From: Orbus sasakiae
Lineage (GTDB): Bacteria; Pseudomonadota; Gammaproteobacteria; Enterobacterales; Orbaceae
DNA length: 64,000 bases
Assembly (NCBI RefSeq): GCF_039542345.1
Contig: NZ_BAABHY010000005.1
Span: forward strand, 186,001 to 250,000
Direction: 5' to 3'
The position numbers and the translations under genes were made by a program. Below the pieces are notes generated by a model. It had not been told where the DNA came from. It searched no databases and worked only from the letters and a program-made list of their open reading frames with translations. Shown in pieces: positions 43,053 to 52,564 of this stretch. Each line of letters opens with the position of its first letter. Position 1 is the first letter of the stretch.

Positions 43053-44879
43053 GTGATTGAAAATTTAAGAAATATTGCCATTATCGCGCACGTCGACCAT
43101 GGTAAAACAACACTGGTTGATAAGCTATTAAAGCAATCAGGTACACTTGGTGAAACGCGTGGCGAAGAAGCTGAACGTGTAATGGACTCCAATGCTTTAG
43201 AAAAAGAGCGTGGCATTACCATTTTAGCTAAAAATACTGCAATTAATTGGAATGATTACCGTATTAATATCGTGGATACCCCAGGACATGCCGATTTTGG
43301 TGGTGAAGTTGAACGTGTAATGTCGATGGTTGACTCTGTATTATTACTTGTCGATGCGATGGATGGCCCGATGCCACAAACACGTTTTGTAACTCAAAAA
43401 GCGTTTGCTTATGGTTTAAAACCAATCGTTGTTATCAATAAAGTTGACCGTCCTGGTGCTCGTCCTGATTGGGTTGTAGACCAAGTTTTTGATCTATTTG
43501 TTAACCTAGGTGCAACTGATGAACAATTAGATTTCCCTATTATCTATGCGTCAGCATTAATGGGGGTTGCGGGTGTTGATCATGAAACACTAGCACCAGA
43601 TATGACGCCATTATTTGAAGCGATTGTAAAACATGTTGAACCGCCTAAAGTCGATTCAGATGGTCCGTTCCAAATGCAAATTTCACAACTTGATTATAAC
43701 AACTATGTCGGTGTTATCGGGATTGGTCGTATTAAACGCGGTCGTGTTAAACCAAACCAACAAGTGACGATCATTGATAGTGAAGGTAAAAAACGTAACG
43801 GTAAAGTGGGTCAAGTGCTTGGTCACTTAGGTTTACAACGTTATGAAGCAGATGTCGCTGAAGCGGGTGATATTATTGCGATTACAGGTCTTGGTGAATT
43901 AGGTATTTCTGATACGATTTGTGATGTAAGCGCAGTTGAAGCATTGCCTGCATTGACCGTTGATGAACCAACTGTAACTATGTTCTTTAATGTTAACAAT
44001 TCACCATTTGCCGGTAAAGAAGGTAAATTTGTGACTTCACGACAAATTTTAGAACGTCTGAAAAAAGAACTGGTTCATAACGTGGCACTACGTGTTGAAG
44101 AAACGCCTGACCCAGATGCTTTCCGTGTTTCTGGTCGTGGTGAATTACACCTTTCAGTATTAATTGAAAATATGCGCCGTGAAGGGTATGAATTAGGTGT
44201 ATCACGCCCTAAAGTTATCTTTAAAGAAGTGGATGGTAAACGTCAAGAACCATTTGAACAAGTAACCTTAGATATCGAAGAACAACACCAAGGTTCTGTG
44301 ATGGAAGCATTAGGTTTACGTAAAGGTGATTTAACGAATATGTTACCAGATGGTAAAGGCCGTGTGCGTTTAGATTATATTATTCCTAGCCGTGGCTTAA
44401 TTGGCTTTAGAACGGAATTTATGACGATGACGTCTGGTACAGGTTTACTGTATTCAACATTTGACCATTATGATGACGTTCGTCCTGGTGAAATTGGTCA
44501 ACGTAACAACGGTGTATTAATTTCAAATGGTACAGGTAAAGCACTGGCTTATGCACTTTATAGCTTACAAGATCGTGGTAAATTATTCTTAGGTCACGGT
44601 GCAGAAGTTTATGAAGGTCAAATTATTGGTATTCATACGCGTTCTAATGACTTAACTGTTAACTGTCTAACGGGTAAAAAATTAACGAATATGCGTGCTT
44701 CTGGTACTGACGAAGCAACAACATTATCGCCAGCAATTAAAATGTCTCTAGAGCAATCTTTAGAGTTTATTGATGATGATGAATTAGTTGAAGTGACACC
44801 ACTGTCTATCCGTTTACGTAAACGTCATTTAACTGAAAATGATCGTAAACGTGCCTACAGAGGCGGTAATAAAGATTAA
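43053..44879 (+). CDS. typA: Ribosome-associated GTPase TypA/BipA
   Basis: Translational GTPase that binds ribosomes and aids 50S assembly at low temperature or stress. G1 AHVDHGKTTL, G2 region ERGITILAKNTA, G3 DTPGHADFGGEVERVM, G4 NKVDRPGARP, then EF-G-like beta-barrel and C-terminal domains (GRGELHLSVLIENMRREGYE). I start at GTG 43053 (IENLRNIAIIAHVDHG follows), giving 608 residues against 607 in E. coli. The ORF is open 21 codons upstream, with no similarity there. Confidence 0.97.
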   Translation: MIENLRNIAIIAHVDHGKTTLVDKLLKQSGTLGETRGEEAERVMDSNALEKERGITILAKNTAINWNDYRINIVDTPGHADFGGEVERVMSMVDSVLLLVDAMDGPMPQTRFVTQKAFAYGLKPIVVINKVDRPGARPDWVVDQVFDLFVNLGATDEQLDFPIIYASALMGVAGVDHETLAPDMTPLFEAIVKHVEPPKVDSDGPFQMQISQLDYNNYVGVIGIGRIKRGRVKPNQQVTIIDSEGKKRNGKVGQVLGHLGLQRYEADVAEAGDIIAITGLGELGISDTICDVSAVEALPALTVDEPTVTMFFNVNNSPFAGKEGKFVTSRQILERLKKELVHNVALRVEETPDPDAFRVSGRGELHLSVLIENMRREGYELGVSRPKVIFKEVDGKRQEPFEQVTLDIEEQHQGSVMEALGLRKGDLTNMLPDGKGRVRLDYIIPSRGLIGFRTEFMTMTSGTGLLYSTFDHYDDVRPGEIGQRNNGVLISNGTGKALAYALYSLQDRGKLFLGHGAEVYEGQIIGIHTRSNDLTVNCLTGKKLTNMRASGTDEATTLSPAIKMSLEQSLEFIDDDELVEVTPLSIRLRKRHLTENDRKRAYRGGNKD

Positions 44880-44902
44880 TTTTAATCGGTATTACAAAAA
44901 AG

Positions 44903-44932
44903 AAAAGGTCGATATTATATCGACCTTTTTTT
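44903..44932. terminator. typA terminator (bidirectional)
   Basis: AAAAGGTCGATA, TTA loop, TATCGACCTTTT plus further T: a 12-bp stem between convergent typA and serA. Confidence 0.9.
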
Positions 44933-44961
44933 ATAGTTAAATGTTGTTTAAAATTGTTTTT

Positions 44962-46203
44962 TTAAAATAACAGTCTTGCTCTGATTGTACCGGCAACGTT
45001 CTTCAATTCAACAAGCACTTCCTCAGCCTTACTAAAATCCACACTATCAATATCGATGACGACATAACCGACTTCTGGTGTAGTTTGTAAGTATTGCGCA
45101 GCGATATTCAAACCACGGCTGGCAAACAAGGTATTGATTGCGGTCAGCACGCCAGGTTGGTTTTTATGGATATTTAGGAAGCGACTCACGCCTTTACTTG
45201 GAATGGGTAAAGAAACTTCAGGGAAGTTAACTGCGCTGAGTGTTGAGCCCGTATCCGAATATTTGGCTAATTTTGAGGCGACTTCAATACCGATATTTTC
45301 TTGTGCTTCAATGGTTGAGCCACCAATATGCGGTGTAATAATGACGTTATCATATTTACATAGTGGTGATTCAAATGGCTCACTATTACTTGCTGGTTCT
45401 GTTGGGAATACATCGATTGCTGCACCGGCAATATGTTTACTTTCTAAGGCATCAGCTAATGCATCAAGATCAATGGTTGTACCTCTTGACGCATTAATTA
45501 AAATAGAACGAGGCTTCATCATTGCCAGTTCTGTTTTGCTGATCATATTGATAGTGGTAGGATTTTCTGGCACATGTAATGAAATAACATCACATTTTTC
45601 AAGTAGCGCCTGTAAGCTTTGCATCTGTTTCGCATTACCTAATGGCAATTTAGTTTCGATGTCATAAAAGTAGACTTTCATGCCTAATGCTTCAGCAAGC
45701 ACACTTAATTGACTGCCAATATGGCCATAACCAATAATCCCTAGACGTTTTCCGCGTGCTTCGTGTGAACCAATCGCAATTTTATTCCACTTGCCTAAAT
45801 GGGCTTGCGCATTCGCTTCTGGGACTCGTCTAAGGAGCAAAATAGTTTCGGCTAATACTAACTCGGCAACAGACCGCGTATTTGAAAATGGGGCATTAAA
45901 AACAGGAATCCCTTTTGCTGCGGCCGCAGCAAGATCGACTTGATTGGTACCAATACAAAAACAGCCAATACCTGCAAGTTTTGGTGCTGCATCGATAATA
46001 TCTTTTGAGAGTTGTGTTCTGGAACGAATGCCAACAAAACGGGCATCTTTAATGGCTTGCTTTAATTCGTCTTCATCCAGAGCACCTTTGTAGTACTCAA
46101 TATTGGAATAACCGGACGATTTTAAAATTTCTATTGCGCTTGGATGAACCCCTTCCAGTAATAAAAATTTATTTTCATCTTTGGTTAATGCTTGAACTAC
46201 CAT
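44962..46203 (-). CDS. serA: D-3-phosphoglycerate dehydrogenase
   Basis: First step of serine synthesis, 3-phosphoglycerate to phosphohydroxypyruvate. N-terminal substrate domain (IGIRSRTQLSKDIID), Rossmann domain with GIIGYGHIGSQLS, catalytic segment INASRGTTIDLDAL and TPHIGGSTIEAQENIG, and a C-terminal ACT domain (about residues 340-413) for serine feedback. Length 413 (E. coli 410). It lies just downstream of rpiA, preserving the E. coli serA-rpiA-argP neighbourhood. Confidence 0.97.
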   Translation of the reverse strand: MVVQALTKDENKFLLLEGVHPSAIEILKSSGYSNIEYYKGALDEDELKQAIKDARFVGIRSRTQLSKDIIDAAPKLAGIGCFCIGTNQVDLAAAAAKGIPVFNAPFSNTRSVAELVLAETILLLRRVPEANAQAHLGKWNKIAIGSHEARGKRLGIIGYGHIGSQLSVLAEALGMKVYFYDIETKLPLGNAKQMQSLQALLEKCDVISLHVPENPTTINMISKTELAMMKPRSILINASRGTTIDLDALADALESKHIAGAAIDVFPTEPASNSEPFESPLCKYDNVIITPHIGGSTIEAQENIGIEVASKLAKYSDTGSTLSAVNFPEVSLPIPSKGVSRFLNIHKNQPGVLTAINTLFASRGLNIAAQYLQTTPEVGYVVIDIDSVDFSKAEEVLVELKNVAGTIRARLLF

Positions 46204-46247
46204 CTTATCCTCTCTTTAGATTAGTGATATAACTGATAAATGAACGA

Positions 46248-46904
46248 CTACTTTACCTCTTTAACCCCATTTGCTGTGCCGACTAACGCAATATCAGCGC
46301 CGCGATTAGCAAAAATTCCGACAGTCACAACACCTGCTATCCCATTGATTCTATTTTCAAATTCAATAGCATCTTGGATCATAAAATCATGTATATCTAA
46401 AATCACATTACCATTGTCAGTCAGGACCCCTTCACGATAAATGGGTTTACCACCGAGTTTAAACAACTCTCTTGCCACATAAGAACGAGCCATTGGGATC
46501 ACTTCGATAGGTAATGGAAATTTACCTAATGTATTAACGATTTTTGATTCATCAACGATACAAATAAATTGTCGACTTAGCGCCGCAATGATTTTTTCAC
46601 GTGTGAGCGCCGCACCACCGCCTTTAATCATTTGCATTTGATGGTTTATTTCATCGGCACCATCAACATAGATATCTAGACTATCAACTTCATTACAGTC
46701 AAAAACAGGAATGCCGTAAGATTTCAATTTGGCTGTTGAAGCTTGTGAACTTGAAACGGTGCCAATAATGTCATCTTTAATTGTTGCTAAGGCATCAATA
46801 AAATGGGAAGCGGTTGAGCCGGTACCGACACCAACAATTGTTTTGGGTTTAACAAATTTAAGCGCTGCAAAGCCTACTGCTTTTTTTAGTTCATCTTGAG
46901 TCAT
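46248..46904 (-). CDS. rpiA: Ribose-5-phosphate isomerase A
   Basis: Interconverts ribose-5- and ribulose-5-phosphate. Motifs VGVGTGSTASHFIDAL, DGADEIN (catalytic Asp region), GGGAALTREKI with the catalytic Glu nearby, and DNGNVILD. The ORF is open to 46994, but the ATG at 46904 after AAAGGTGATGTA gives MTQDELKKAVG and 218 residues, matching E. coli RpiA (219). Confidence 0.97.
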   Translation of the reverse strand: MTQDELKKAVGFAALKFVKPKTIVGVGTGSTASHFIDALATIKDDIIGTVSSSQASTAKLKSYGIPVFDCNEVDSLDIYVDGADEINHQMQMIKGGGAALTREKIIAALSRQFICIVDESKIVNTLGKFPLPIEVIPMARSYVARELFKLGGKPIYREGVLTDNGNVILDIHDFMIQDAIEFENRINGIAGVVTVGIFANRGADIALVGTANGVKEVK

Positions 46905-47068
46905 TACATCACCTTTGATTGAATGTTCACAAAAAATAAAAATTTTAAAAGCAATCTTCCGTAAGATATGGCATAGTAACCAATTAGGAAGCAAAAATCA
47001 TTATGAATTTGATAAAATAAATTAATTCATATTTCAACGGCAATATTAACAAAAATTATTATACAACC

Positions 47069-47965
47069 ATGAAACGTCCAGATTATAGAGCATTACAAGC
47101 ATTGGATGCCGTAATAAAAGAGCGAGGATTTGAACGTGCTGCTGATAAATTGTGTATAACACAACCAGCGGTATCGCAGCGTATTAAGCAATTAGAGAGT
47201 TTTTTTGGCCAACAATTATTAGTGCGGACGATCCCACCGAAAGCAACCAAACAAGGTGAGCATCTATTAGGACTACTTCATCAGGTTGAATTACTTGAGC
47301 AGCAATGGCTTGGTGATAATGATCATAATACGACACCATTATCGTTGTCGATTGCTGTTAATGCAGACTCACTAGCAACGTGGTTATTACCCGCTTTAAA
47401 ACCCGTATTGGATAGAAATAATCTGCGTTTTGATATTCAAATTAAAGATGAAGAACACACGCTTGATCTGCTACGCTTAGGGACGGTTGTCGGCGCGATC
47501 AGCATTCAAGAGTTGCCGTTACCTGGCTGTTTATCTGATCGGCTTGGCGCATTAGATTATATTTTTGTGGCTTCACCTGATTTTGCCAAACGTTACTTCC
47601 CTAATGGCGTCACACGCTCGACCTTAATGAAGGCACCTGCGGTTGCATTTGATCATTTAGATGATATGCACCAAATGTTTTTAAACGAAAACTTTAATTT
47701 AGCACCCGGTAGTGTGGTATGTCATATTACCAGTTCATCAGAAGCTTTTGTTCAATTGGCTAAACAAGGGGCTGCATGTTGTATGCTACCGATTTTACAA
47801 GTTGAAAAAGAGCTTAAAAGTGGTGAGTTGATTAATCTTACTGAAGGTTTATTCCAACGTCGTATGCTGTATTGGCATCGTTTTGCACCTGAAAGTAGTG
47901 TAATGCAAAATATTTCGGAAACCTTACTTAATTACACCAAACATGTTTTATGGCAGCAAGATTAG
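47069..47965 (+). CDS. argP: LysR-type regulator ArgP (IciA)
   Basis: Lysine- and arginine-responsive activator (argO, lysine biosynthesis genes in E. coli). The protein starts MKRPDYRALQALDAVIKERGF, with the LysR helix-turn-helix ITQPAVSQRIKQLESFFG, and continues near-collinear with E. coli ArgP through LFQRRMLYWHRFAPES. Length 298 (E. coli 297). It is divergent from rpiA as in E. coli. asd in this window is a conceivable target; there is no site evidence. Confidence 0.96.
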   Translation: MKRPDYRALQALDAVIKERGFERAADKLCITQPAVSQRIKQLESFFGQQLLVRTIPPKATKQGEHLLGLLHQVELLEQQWLGDNDHNTTPLSLSIAVNADSLATWLLPALKPVLDRNNLRFDIQIKDEEHTLDLLRLGTVVGAISIQELPLPGCLSDRLGALDYIFVASPDFAKRYFPNGVTRSTLMKAPAVAFDHLDDMHQMFLNENFNLAPGSVVCHITSSSEAFVQLAKQGAACCMLPILQVEKELKSGELINLTEGLFQRRMLYWHRFAPESSVMQNISETLLNYTKHVLWQQD

Positions 47966-47996
47966 TTTTTGCTAATACTGTTTGCTCATCGCCAAT

Positions 47997-48022
47997 AAAA
48001 AAGGCGTTTATCAAAACGCCTT
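47997..48022 (-). terminator. ftnA terminator
   Basis: AAGGCGTTT, 4-base loop, AAACGCCTT with a TTTTTTATT run on the minus strand, 27 bp after the ftnA stop. Confidence 0.85.
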
Positions 48023-48048
48023 ATCATAAAATGTCATGTTTATGTCAA

Positions 48049-48573
48049 TTACACATTTTTATTATCAGCCAGTAATCCGGACTCTGATAGCACCTGTGTA
48101 AAATCTTTATCCATGAAGAATAGATCGCGTTTGTTATCACCAACAAGATTTAGTTTATCAACGATTGTTTTGAACAGTTTTTCTTCTTCATGCTGTTCTG
48201 CTACATACCATTGTAAGAATTGAAATGTTGAGTAATCTTTTTTCGTTAATGCGTAATCCACTAATTCATTAATTGCTTGGCTAATTTTGATCTCATGAGC
48301 ATATGCCTTTTGAAAAACATCGCTGAGTGAGTTGAATTGTGTTTCTGGTGCATCAATTTGACCGACGATCGCAAGTGAACCACAATCTTGTACATAATCA
48401 AATAGACGTTGCATGTGACCCATTTCTTCTTTAGCGTGGTCACGTAAAAAACGACCGAAAGTTGAGAAGTTTTGATCATCACACCAAGCGCTCATTTGTA
48501 GATAAAGGTTTGATGAATAAAATTCAAGATTTAATTGATCGTTTAGTTTTTTTGTCATTTCTTTTGTTAACAT
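48049..48573 (-). CDS. ftnA: Non-heme ferritin FtnA
   Basis: Iron storage protein forming 24-mer shells. Ferroxidase ligands Glu17 (LNLEFYSSNLYLQM), Glu50 and His53 (HAKEEMGHMQRLFDY), Glu94 region (AYAHEIKIS) and the YVAEQHEEEKLF helix are all present. Length 174, slightly longer than E. coli FtnA (165), with an extra C-terminal tail (SGLLADNKN). It is a single-gene unit with its own terminator. Confidence 0.96.
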   Translation of the reverse strand: MLTKEMTKKLNDQLNLEFYSSNLYLQMSAWCDDQNFSTFGRFLRDHAKEEMGHMQRLFDYVQDCGSLAIVGQIDAPETQFNSLSDVFQKAYAHEIKISQAINELVDYALTKKDYSTFQFLQWYVAEQHEEEKLFKTIVDKLNLVGDNKRDLFFMDKDFTQVLSESGLLADNKNV

Positions 48574-48697
48574 GACATTGCTCCCATTATTGTTAGGTAT
48601 TGCTCTTTTATAATTATGTATTAGATGGTTTATTGTTTCGTCTAATTTTTATGCTTATTTGCGAGCGTAAGTATACCTTAAACAATGTCAAATTAAA

Positions 48698-49480
48698 TCA
48701 AATTAAATAATAATTTTTAATGATTTGGCGATTTTTTTCGGTTAACTGATACTCATTCTCAAGCCAGTCATCAACGGTACCGTATTTGCTTTTTATTGCA
48801 TCAATTGCTGACTGTAAATAAACGGGTTTTGCCGCAAAAATTTGTTGTCGGTTGATGAGCTCATCAGTGGTTAATTTATCTTTATACTGCTCAAATAAAT
48901 GCTGCCTAAAATCGTTTAATAAGTGATCGGATAACAGATAATCTTGCATGATGGTTTGTTCATCTACGCCTAATGTAAATAATGTTAATGCAACCCCGAC
49001 CCCTGTACGGTCTTTTCCGATGGCACAGTGTTGTACAATCGATTGCCCATTATGGTTTAAAAGTAAATGGACAAGTTTTTGATAGGCTGGATTATTAAAC
49101 GGTAATAGTTGATAGAGTTTGACCATAAAATCCAACGGAGAATGTTTTTTTAATGAACCGCTGTGAGTTAACTCTTTGGTTAACGTTGCGGTAACTTCAT
49201 CACTAAAGGGGTTAGCTGGAATATTAAAATAATGTGCATGTTGCCATAGATTATCGGGCCTAGCCTCTGCTTCGGTTTGGTCTCGGTAATCAAGTACATT
49301 TTTGAGCCCAAGTGAGTCTGCGATGAAATGCTGTTCGGTGGCATTAATATTATAAAAATCACCAGAGCGAAACAGGCATCCGGGACGAATTTGACGTCCA
49401 TCTTGTGTTATTATTCCACCAAGATCACGAAAGTTAATGCCATTTTTTATCGGTATAAGTGGCGATGATGACGGTAACAT
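48698..49480 (-). CDS. Tyrosine-protein phosphatase (DSP/IphP-like)
   Basis: A 260-residue cytoplasmic phosphatase of the Y_phosphatase3 type. The P-loop is HCAIGKDRTGVG with nucleophile Cys152 and Arg158. The N-terminal family signature GINFRDLGGI and RPGCLFRSGDF and the DYRDQTEAEARPD segment are present. No signal peptide was seen. Substrates in this family include phosphotyrosine and phosphoinositides, so the physiological substrate is unknown. It stands alone, divergent from pepB. Confidence 0.87.
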   Translation of the reverse strand: MLPSSSPLIPIKNGINFRDLGGIITQDGRQIRPGCLFRSGDFYNINATEQHFIADSLGLKNVLDYRDQTEAEARPDNLWQHAHYFNIPANPFSDEVTATLTKELTHSGSLKKHSPLDFMVKLYQLLPFNNPAYQKLVHLLLNHNGQSIVQHCAIGKDRTGVGVALTLFTLGVDEQTIMQDYLLSDHLLNDFRQHLFEQYKDKLTTDELINRQQIFAAKPVYLQSAIDAIKSKYGTVDDWLENEYQLTEKNRQIIKNYYLI

Positions 49481-49732
49481 CTTATCCTCTATTATTTTAG
49501 TGATGCATGATTAAATTATAGCGTAATTTACCTTAATCATCTGCTAATTTGCATTGGTTACATCATTTTTACACTATAATGATAGCTTATGATAAAAATT
49601 TAACGAAAAAATTTTATGTTACTATCAGTCAATCCCCTTGTTTTTGCTAAGATAACAGTATAATTCCTCACCCATTTTGATAGAATATTGATATTAAGAT
49701 GCGAAACGGTATTTTCATTGGAGTGATAAAGT

Positions 49733-51019
49733 ATGTCTAAAATGTCGGTTTTTTTGTCGAGTGAGCCTGCAAGTGAATTATGGGGCAAATCTGCCTTATT
49801 AAGTTATTCAGATCAAGGTATTACCATTCATTATAAAAAAGAGCATCGATTAGGTGCAATTCAGCGCGCTGGACGTAAAATCGAGAGTCAGGGAATCTAT
49901 CAGCTTCAATTAGCTGGAGATGGCTGGGATTTAGAAGCGAATTGGCATTTCTGGTTGGGGTATCGTCATCCTAAAACACACCAAACCAGCAAAATTACAT
50001 GGTCTAAGTTAAGCAAAAATGATAAGCAAGAACTACAACATCGTTTATCCATTATTGATTGGTCACGAGATATTATTAATCAGCCTGCTGAAGATCAAAG
50101 CCCGATGCAATTAGCTGAGCGTAGTGCCGAATTATTAGCCGCACAATCATCACACATTCATTATCAGTTTATTGCGGGTGAAGCGTTAAAAGATAAAAAC
50201 TACATGGGGCTTTATACGGTGGGTCGGGGGTCGGTTCGTCCACCGGTGTTACTGGAACTCGATTATAATCCAACACAAGATAGCAATGCCCCTATTTTAG
50301 CCTGCTTAGTTGGCAAAGGGATTACGTTTGATTCTGGGGGATATAGCCTTAAACCCAGTAGTTTTATGGAGTCGATGCGTGCAGACATGGGCGGTGCAGC
50401 ATTAGTTACGGGTGCTTTAGCCCTTGCTATGGCGCGCGGTTTAAAACAACGTGTTAAATTGTATTTATGCTGTGCTGATAATTTAGTCAGCGGTGATGCC
50501 TTTAAATTAGGTGATATTATTCGTTACCGCAACAATGTGACAGTTGAAATTGATAATACTGATGCGGAGGGGCGCTTAGTGTTAGCCGATGGTTTATTGT
50601 GTGCCGATAAGGATAACGCTAAATACATTATTGATTGTGCTACATTAACCGGTGCGGCCAAAGTTGCGGTAGGCAACGACTACCAATCGTTATTGTCATT
50701 TGATGATAAATTTGCCAACCAGCTTTTACATTGTGCTGATAGTGAGCATGAAGCTTTTTGGCAATTACCACTTGCGGAGTTTCATCGGGGGCAATTTCCA
50801 TCATCTTTTGCTGATATTGCTAACTCAGGTTTACCAAATACTGCAGGAGCAAGCACTGCTGCAGCCTTTTTATCGTATTTTGTCAAAAATTATAAAAAGA
50901 ATTGGTTGCATATTGATTGTTCTGCGACGTTTCGTAAAAGTGCGACAGCATTATGGGCAACCGGGGCAACGGGTGTTGGTGTGCGTTCATTAGCGAATTT
51001 ATTAATGCAATTAAAATAA
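49733..51019 (+). CDS. pepB: Aminopeptidase B (peptidase B, M17 family)
   Basis: Two-metal cytosolic aminopeptidase preferring acidic N-terminal residues. Metal and catalytic motifs: VGKGITFDSGGYSLKP, MRADMGGAA and NTDAEGRLVLADGL, with Glu/Asp ligands conserved. Collinear with E. coli PepB (427 residues; here 428), including YMGLYTVGRGS and WLHIDCSATFRKS. In E. coli it lies in the isc cluster; here it is alone behind its own promoter region. Confidence 0.96.
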   Translation: MSKMSVFLSSEPASELWGKSALLSYSDQGITIHYKKEHRLGAIQRAGRKIESQGIYQLQLAGDGWDLEANWHFWLGYRHPKTHQTSKITWSKLSKNDKQELQHRLSIIDWSRDIINQPAEDQSPMQLAERSAELLAAQSSHIHYQFIAGEALKDKNYMGLYTVGRGSVRPPVLLELDYNPTQDSNAPILACLVGKGITFDSGGYSLKPSSFMESMRADMGGAALVTGALALAMARGLKQRVKLYLCCADNLVSGDAFKLGDIIRYRNNVTVEIDNTDAEGRLVLADGLLCADKDNAKYIIDCATLTGAAKVAVGNDYQSLLSFDDKFANQLLHCADSEHEAFWQLPLAEFHRGQFPSSFADIANSGLPNTAGASTAAAFLSYFVKNYKKNWLHIDCSATFRKSATALWATGATGVGVRSLANLLMQLK

Positions 51020-51020
51020 A

Positions 51021-51046
51021 AAAAAAAGCGCCTTTGGCGCTTTTTT
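51021..51046. terminator. pepB terminator (bidirectional)
   Basis: AAAAAAGCGCC, TTT loop, GGCGCTTTTTT directly after the pepB stop, serving convergent pepB and ppiA. Confidence 0.92.
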
Positions 51047-51072
51047 ATTAATCGATAAATGGCTATTGGTGT

Positions 51073-51633
51073 TTATTCAACAACACTTACCTTGGTAATG
51101 TAAATTGGTTCTAATGGCACGTTTTGATGAGGTCCTTTACGGCCGGTTTTCACTGCGACGATTTTATCTACGACATCCATTCCATTGATGACTTTACCGA
51201 ATACGGCGTAGCCGTATTTGCTTTCAGACTGGTAGTCGAGGAAATCGTTATCAGCAACGTTAATAAAAAATTGGCTCGTTGCACTATCAACAACACTGGT
51301 CCTTGCCATTGCAATGGTACCACGTTGGTTTTTTAAACCGTTGTCAGCTTCATTTTTTATGGGTGCACGGGTTTCTTTAAAGTTGAGCTGATCATCTGCG
51401 CCGCCACCTTGAATCATAAAATTCGGGATCACACGATGAAAGGTTAAACCATCATAATAACCACTGTTGACATAATCGAGAAAATTTTTGGTGGTGATGG
51501 GAGCATGTTCTGTATCTAGTTCGATTTCAATATTACCAACGGTTGTTTCCATTAATACTTTAGTATTTGCCATGGCGAAAGTAGAGATAAGTGATAGCGC
51601 AAATGACAAGAGTAGTACTTTTATTGTTTTCAC
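51073..51633 (-). CDS. ppiA: Periplasmic peptidyl-prolyl cis-trans isomerase A (cyclophilin)
   Basis: Signal peptide (TIKVLLLSFALSLISTFAMA) then a cyclophilin domain: TVGNIEIELDTEHAPITTKNF, LTFHRVIPNFMIQGG with the catalytic Arg, and the QFFINVADNDFLDY and YAVFGKVINGMDVVDKI segments. Length 186 (E. coli PpiA 190). Accelerates proline isomerisation in the periplasm. Confidence 0.96.
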   Translation of the reverse strand: MKTIKVLLLSFALSLISTFAMANTKVLMETTVGNIEIELDTEHAPITTKNFLDYVNSGYYDGLTFHRVIPNFMIQGGGADDQLNFKETRAPIKNEADNGLKNQRGTIAMARTSVVDSATSQFFINVADNDFLDYQSESKYGYAVFGKVINGMDVVDKIVAVKTGRKGPHQNVPLEPIYITKVSVVE

Positions 51634-51721
51634 TTTAAATATCCTTCAAATCAATTAAACCGAAACATTATAGCTAATTCTTTTTATGATAGGAATTTTT
51701 TCCGCAAAATTTACGTAATAC

Positions 51722-51737
51722 TGCGTCACGTTTCGCA
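51722..51737 (+). promoter_or_regulatory. CRP-S-like (Sxy-dependent) competence site before comF
   Basis: TGCGT, 6 bp (CACGTT), TCGCA matches the CRP-S core TGCGA-N6-TCGCA with one mismatch and keeps the TGCG...CGCA dyad. It is centred 80 bp before the comF start. CRP-S sites need Sxy and mark competence genes in Pasteurellaceae and enterics. Confidence 0.55.
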
Positions 51738-51809
51738 CAATATTTGCTTACTTGACAATAGCTTGCAATATTTAATTAACATCATTTTGATTATCGATAA
51801 GGAGTCATT

Positions 51810-52478
51810 ATGAACTGTGTTTTATGCCAGCTTCCACTTAATTTACCATGGGGAATTTGTAGTCAATGCTTTCAGCACTTACCGCATTGTATTACGGGTT
51901 GCGGTGTCTGTGGTTTACCGTTATTTAATCAGCAGCAATCGTGTTATCACTGCCATGAACTTAAGCCAAATTGGCAGCGATTGATCGCGGTTGCCGATTA
52001 TAAAGCACCATTTACCAAGCTAATTTACCAATTTAAATCAGCGCAAAAAACGGCTTTTTCATTTGCCCTTGCGCGGTTAATGTTTTTAGCATGGTATCAA
52101 CAACGTTTAGCGACGGGCATCGCTCGCCCAGACATTGTGACATGTGTACCATTGCATCGATCACGTTATTGGTCACGTGGTTATAATCAATCAGCCTTGT
52201 TAGCCAAGCATATTGCACATTGGCTCGCTGCAGATTTTCAGCCTCATTTAATATTATGCAATGTTAAAAAGCAGGATCAGAAAACGCTATCAAAAATAGC
52301 GCGGCAACGTAATGTGGCGTCTGCTTTTGAATGTCATTCTAATCTAACAGGAAAAACGATTGCTGTTATTGATGATATTGTCACAACGGGTCATACGATT
52401 AATGCAGTAAGTAAACAGTTAAGGTTGCAAGGTGCCCGTTATATTCAAATTTTGTGTTTATGCCGGACGAGCTTGTAA
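51810..52478 (+). CDS. comF: Phosphoribosyltransferase-like competence protein ComF (GntX)
   Basis: An N-terminal zinc-finger-like module with many Cys pairs (NCVLCQLPL, GICSQCF, CGVCGLPL, CYHCHELK) precedes a PRTase domain with RGYNQSALLAKHIA and the PRPP loop IAVIDDIVTTGHT. Required for DNA uptake or its downstream steps in transformation of Haemophilus; called GntX/YhgH in E. coli. It is followed by nfuA after 86 bp, the E. coli gntX-nfuA order. Length 222. Confidence 0.94.
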   Translation: MNCVLCQLPLNLPWGICSQCFQHLPHCITGCGVCGLPLFNQQQSCYHCHELKPNWQRLIAVADYKAPFTKLIYQFKSAQKTAFSFALARLMFLAWYQQRLATGIARPDIVTCVPLHRSRYWSRGYNQSALLAKHIAHWLAADFQPHLILCNVKKQDQKTLSKIARQRNVASAFECHSNLTGKTIAVIDDIVTTGHTINAVSKQLRLQGARYIQILCLCRTSL

Positions 52479-52564
52479 AAGCTAAAACAAGCTATATAAT
52501 TGATGAATACAGTCAACTATTATCCTGATATTTAGGGTAGCTGTTATCGACAAGTGAGAAGCGT

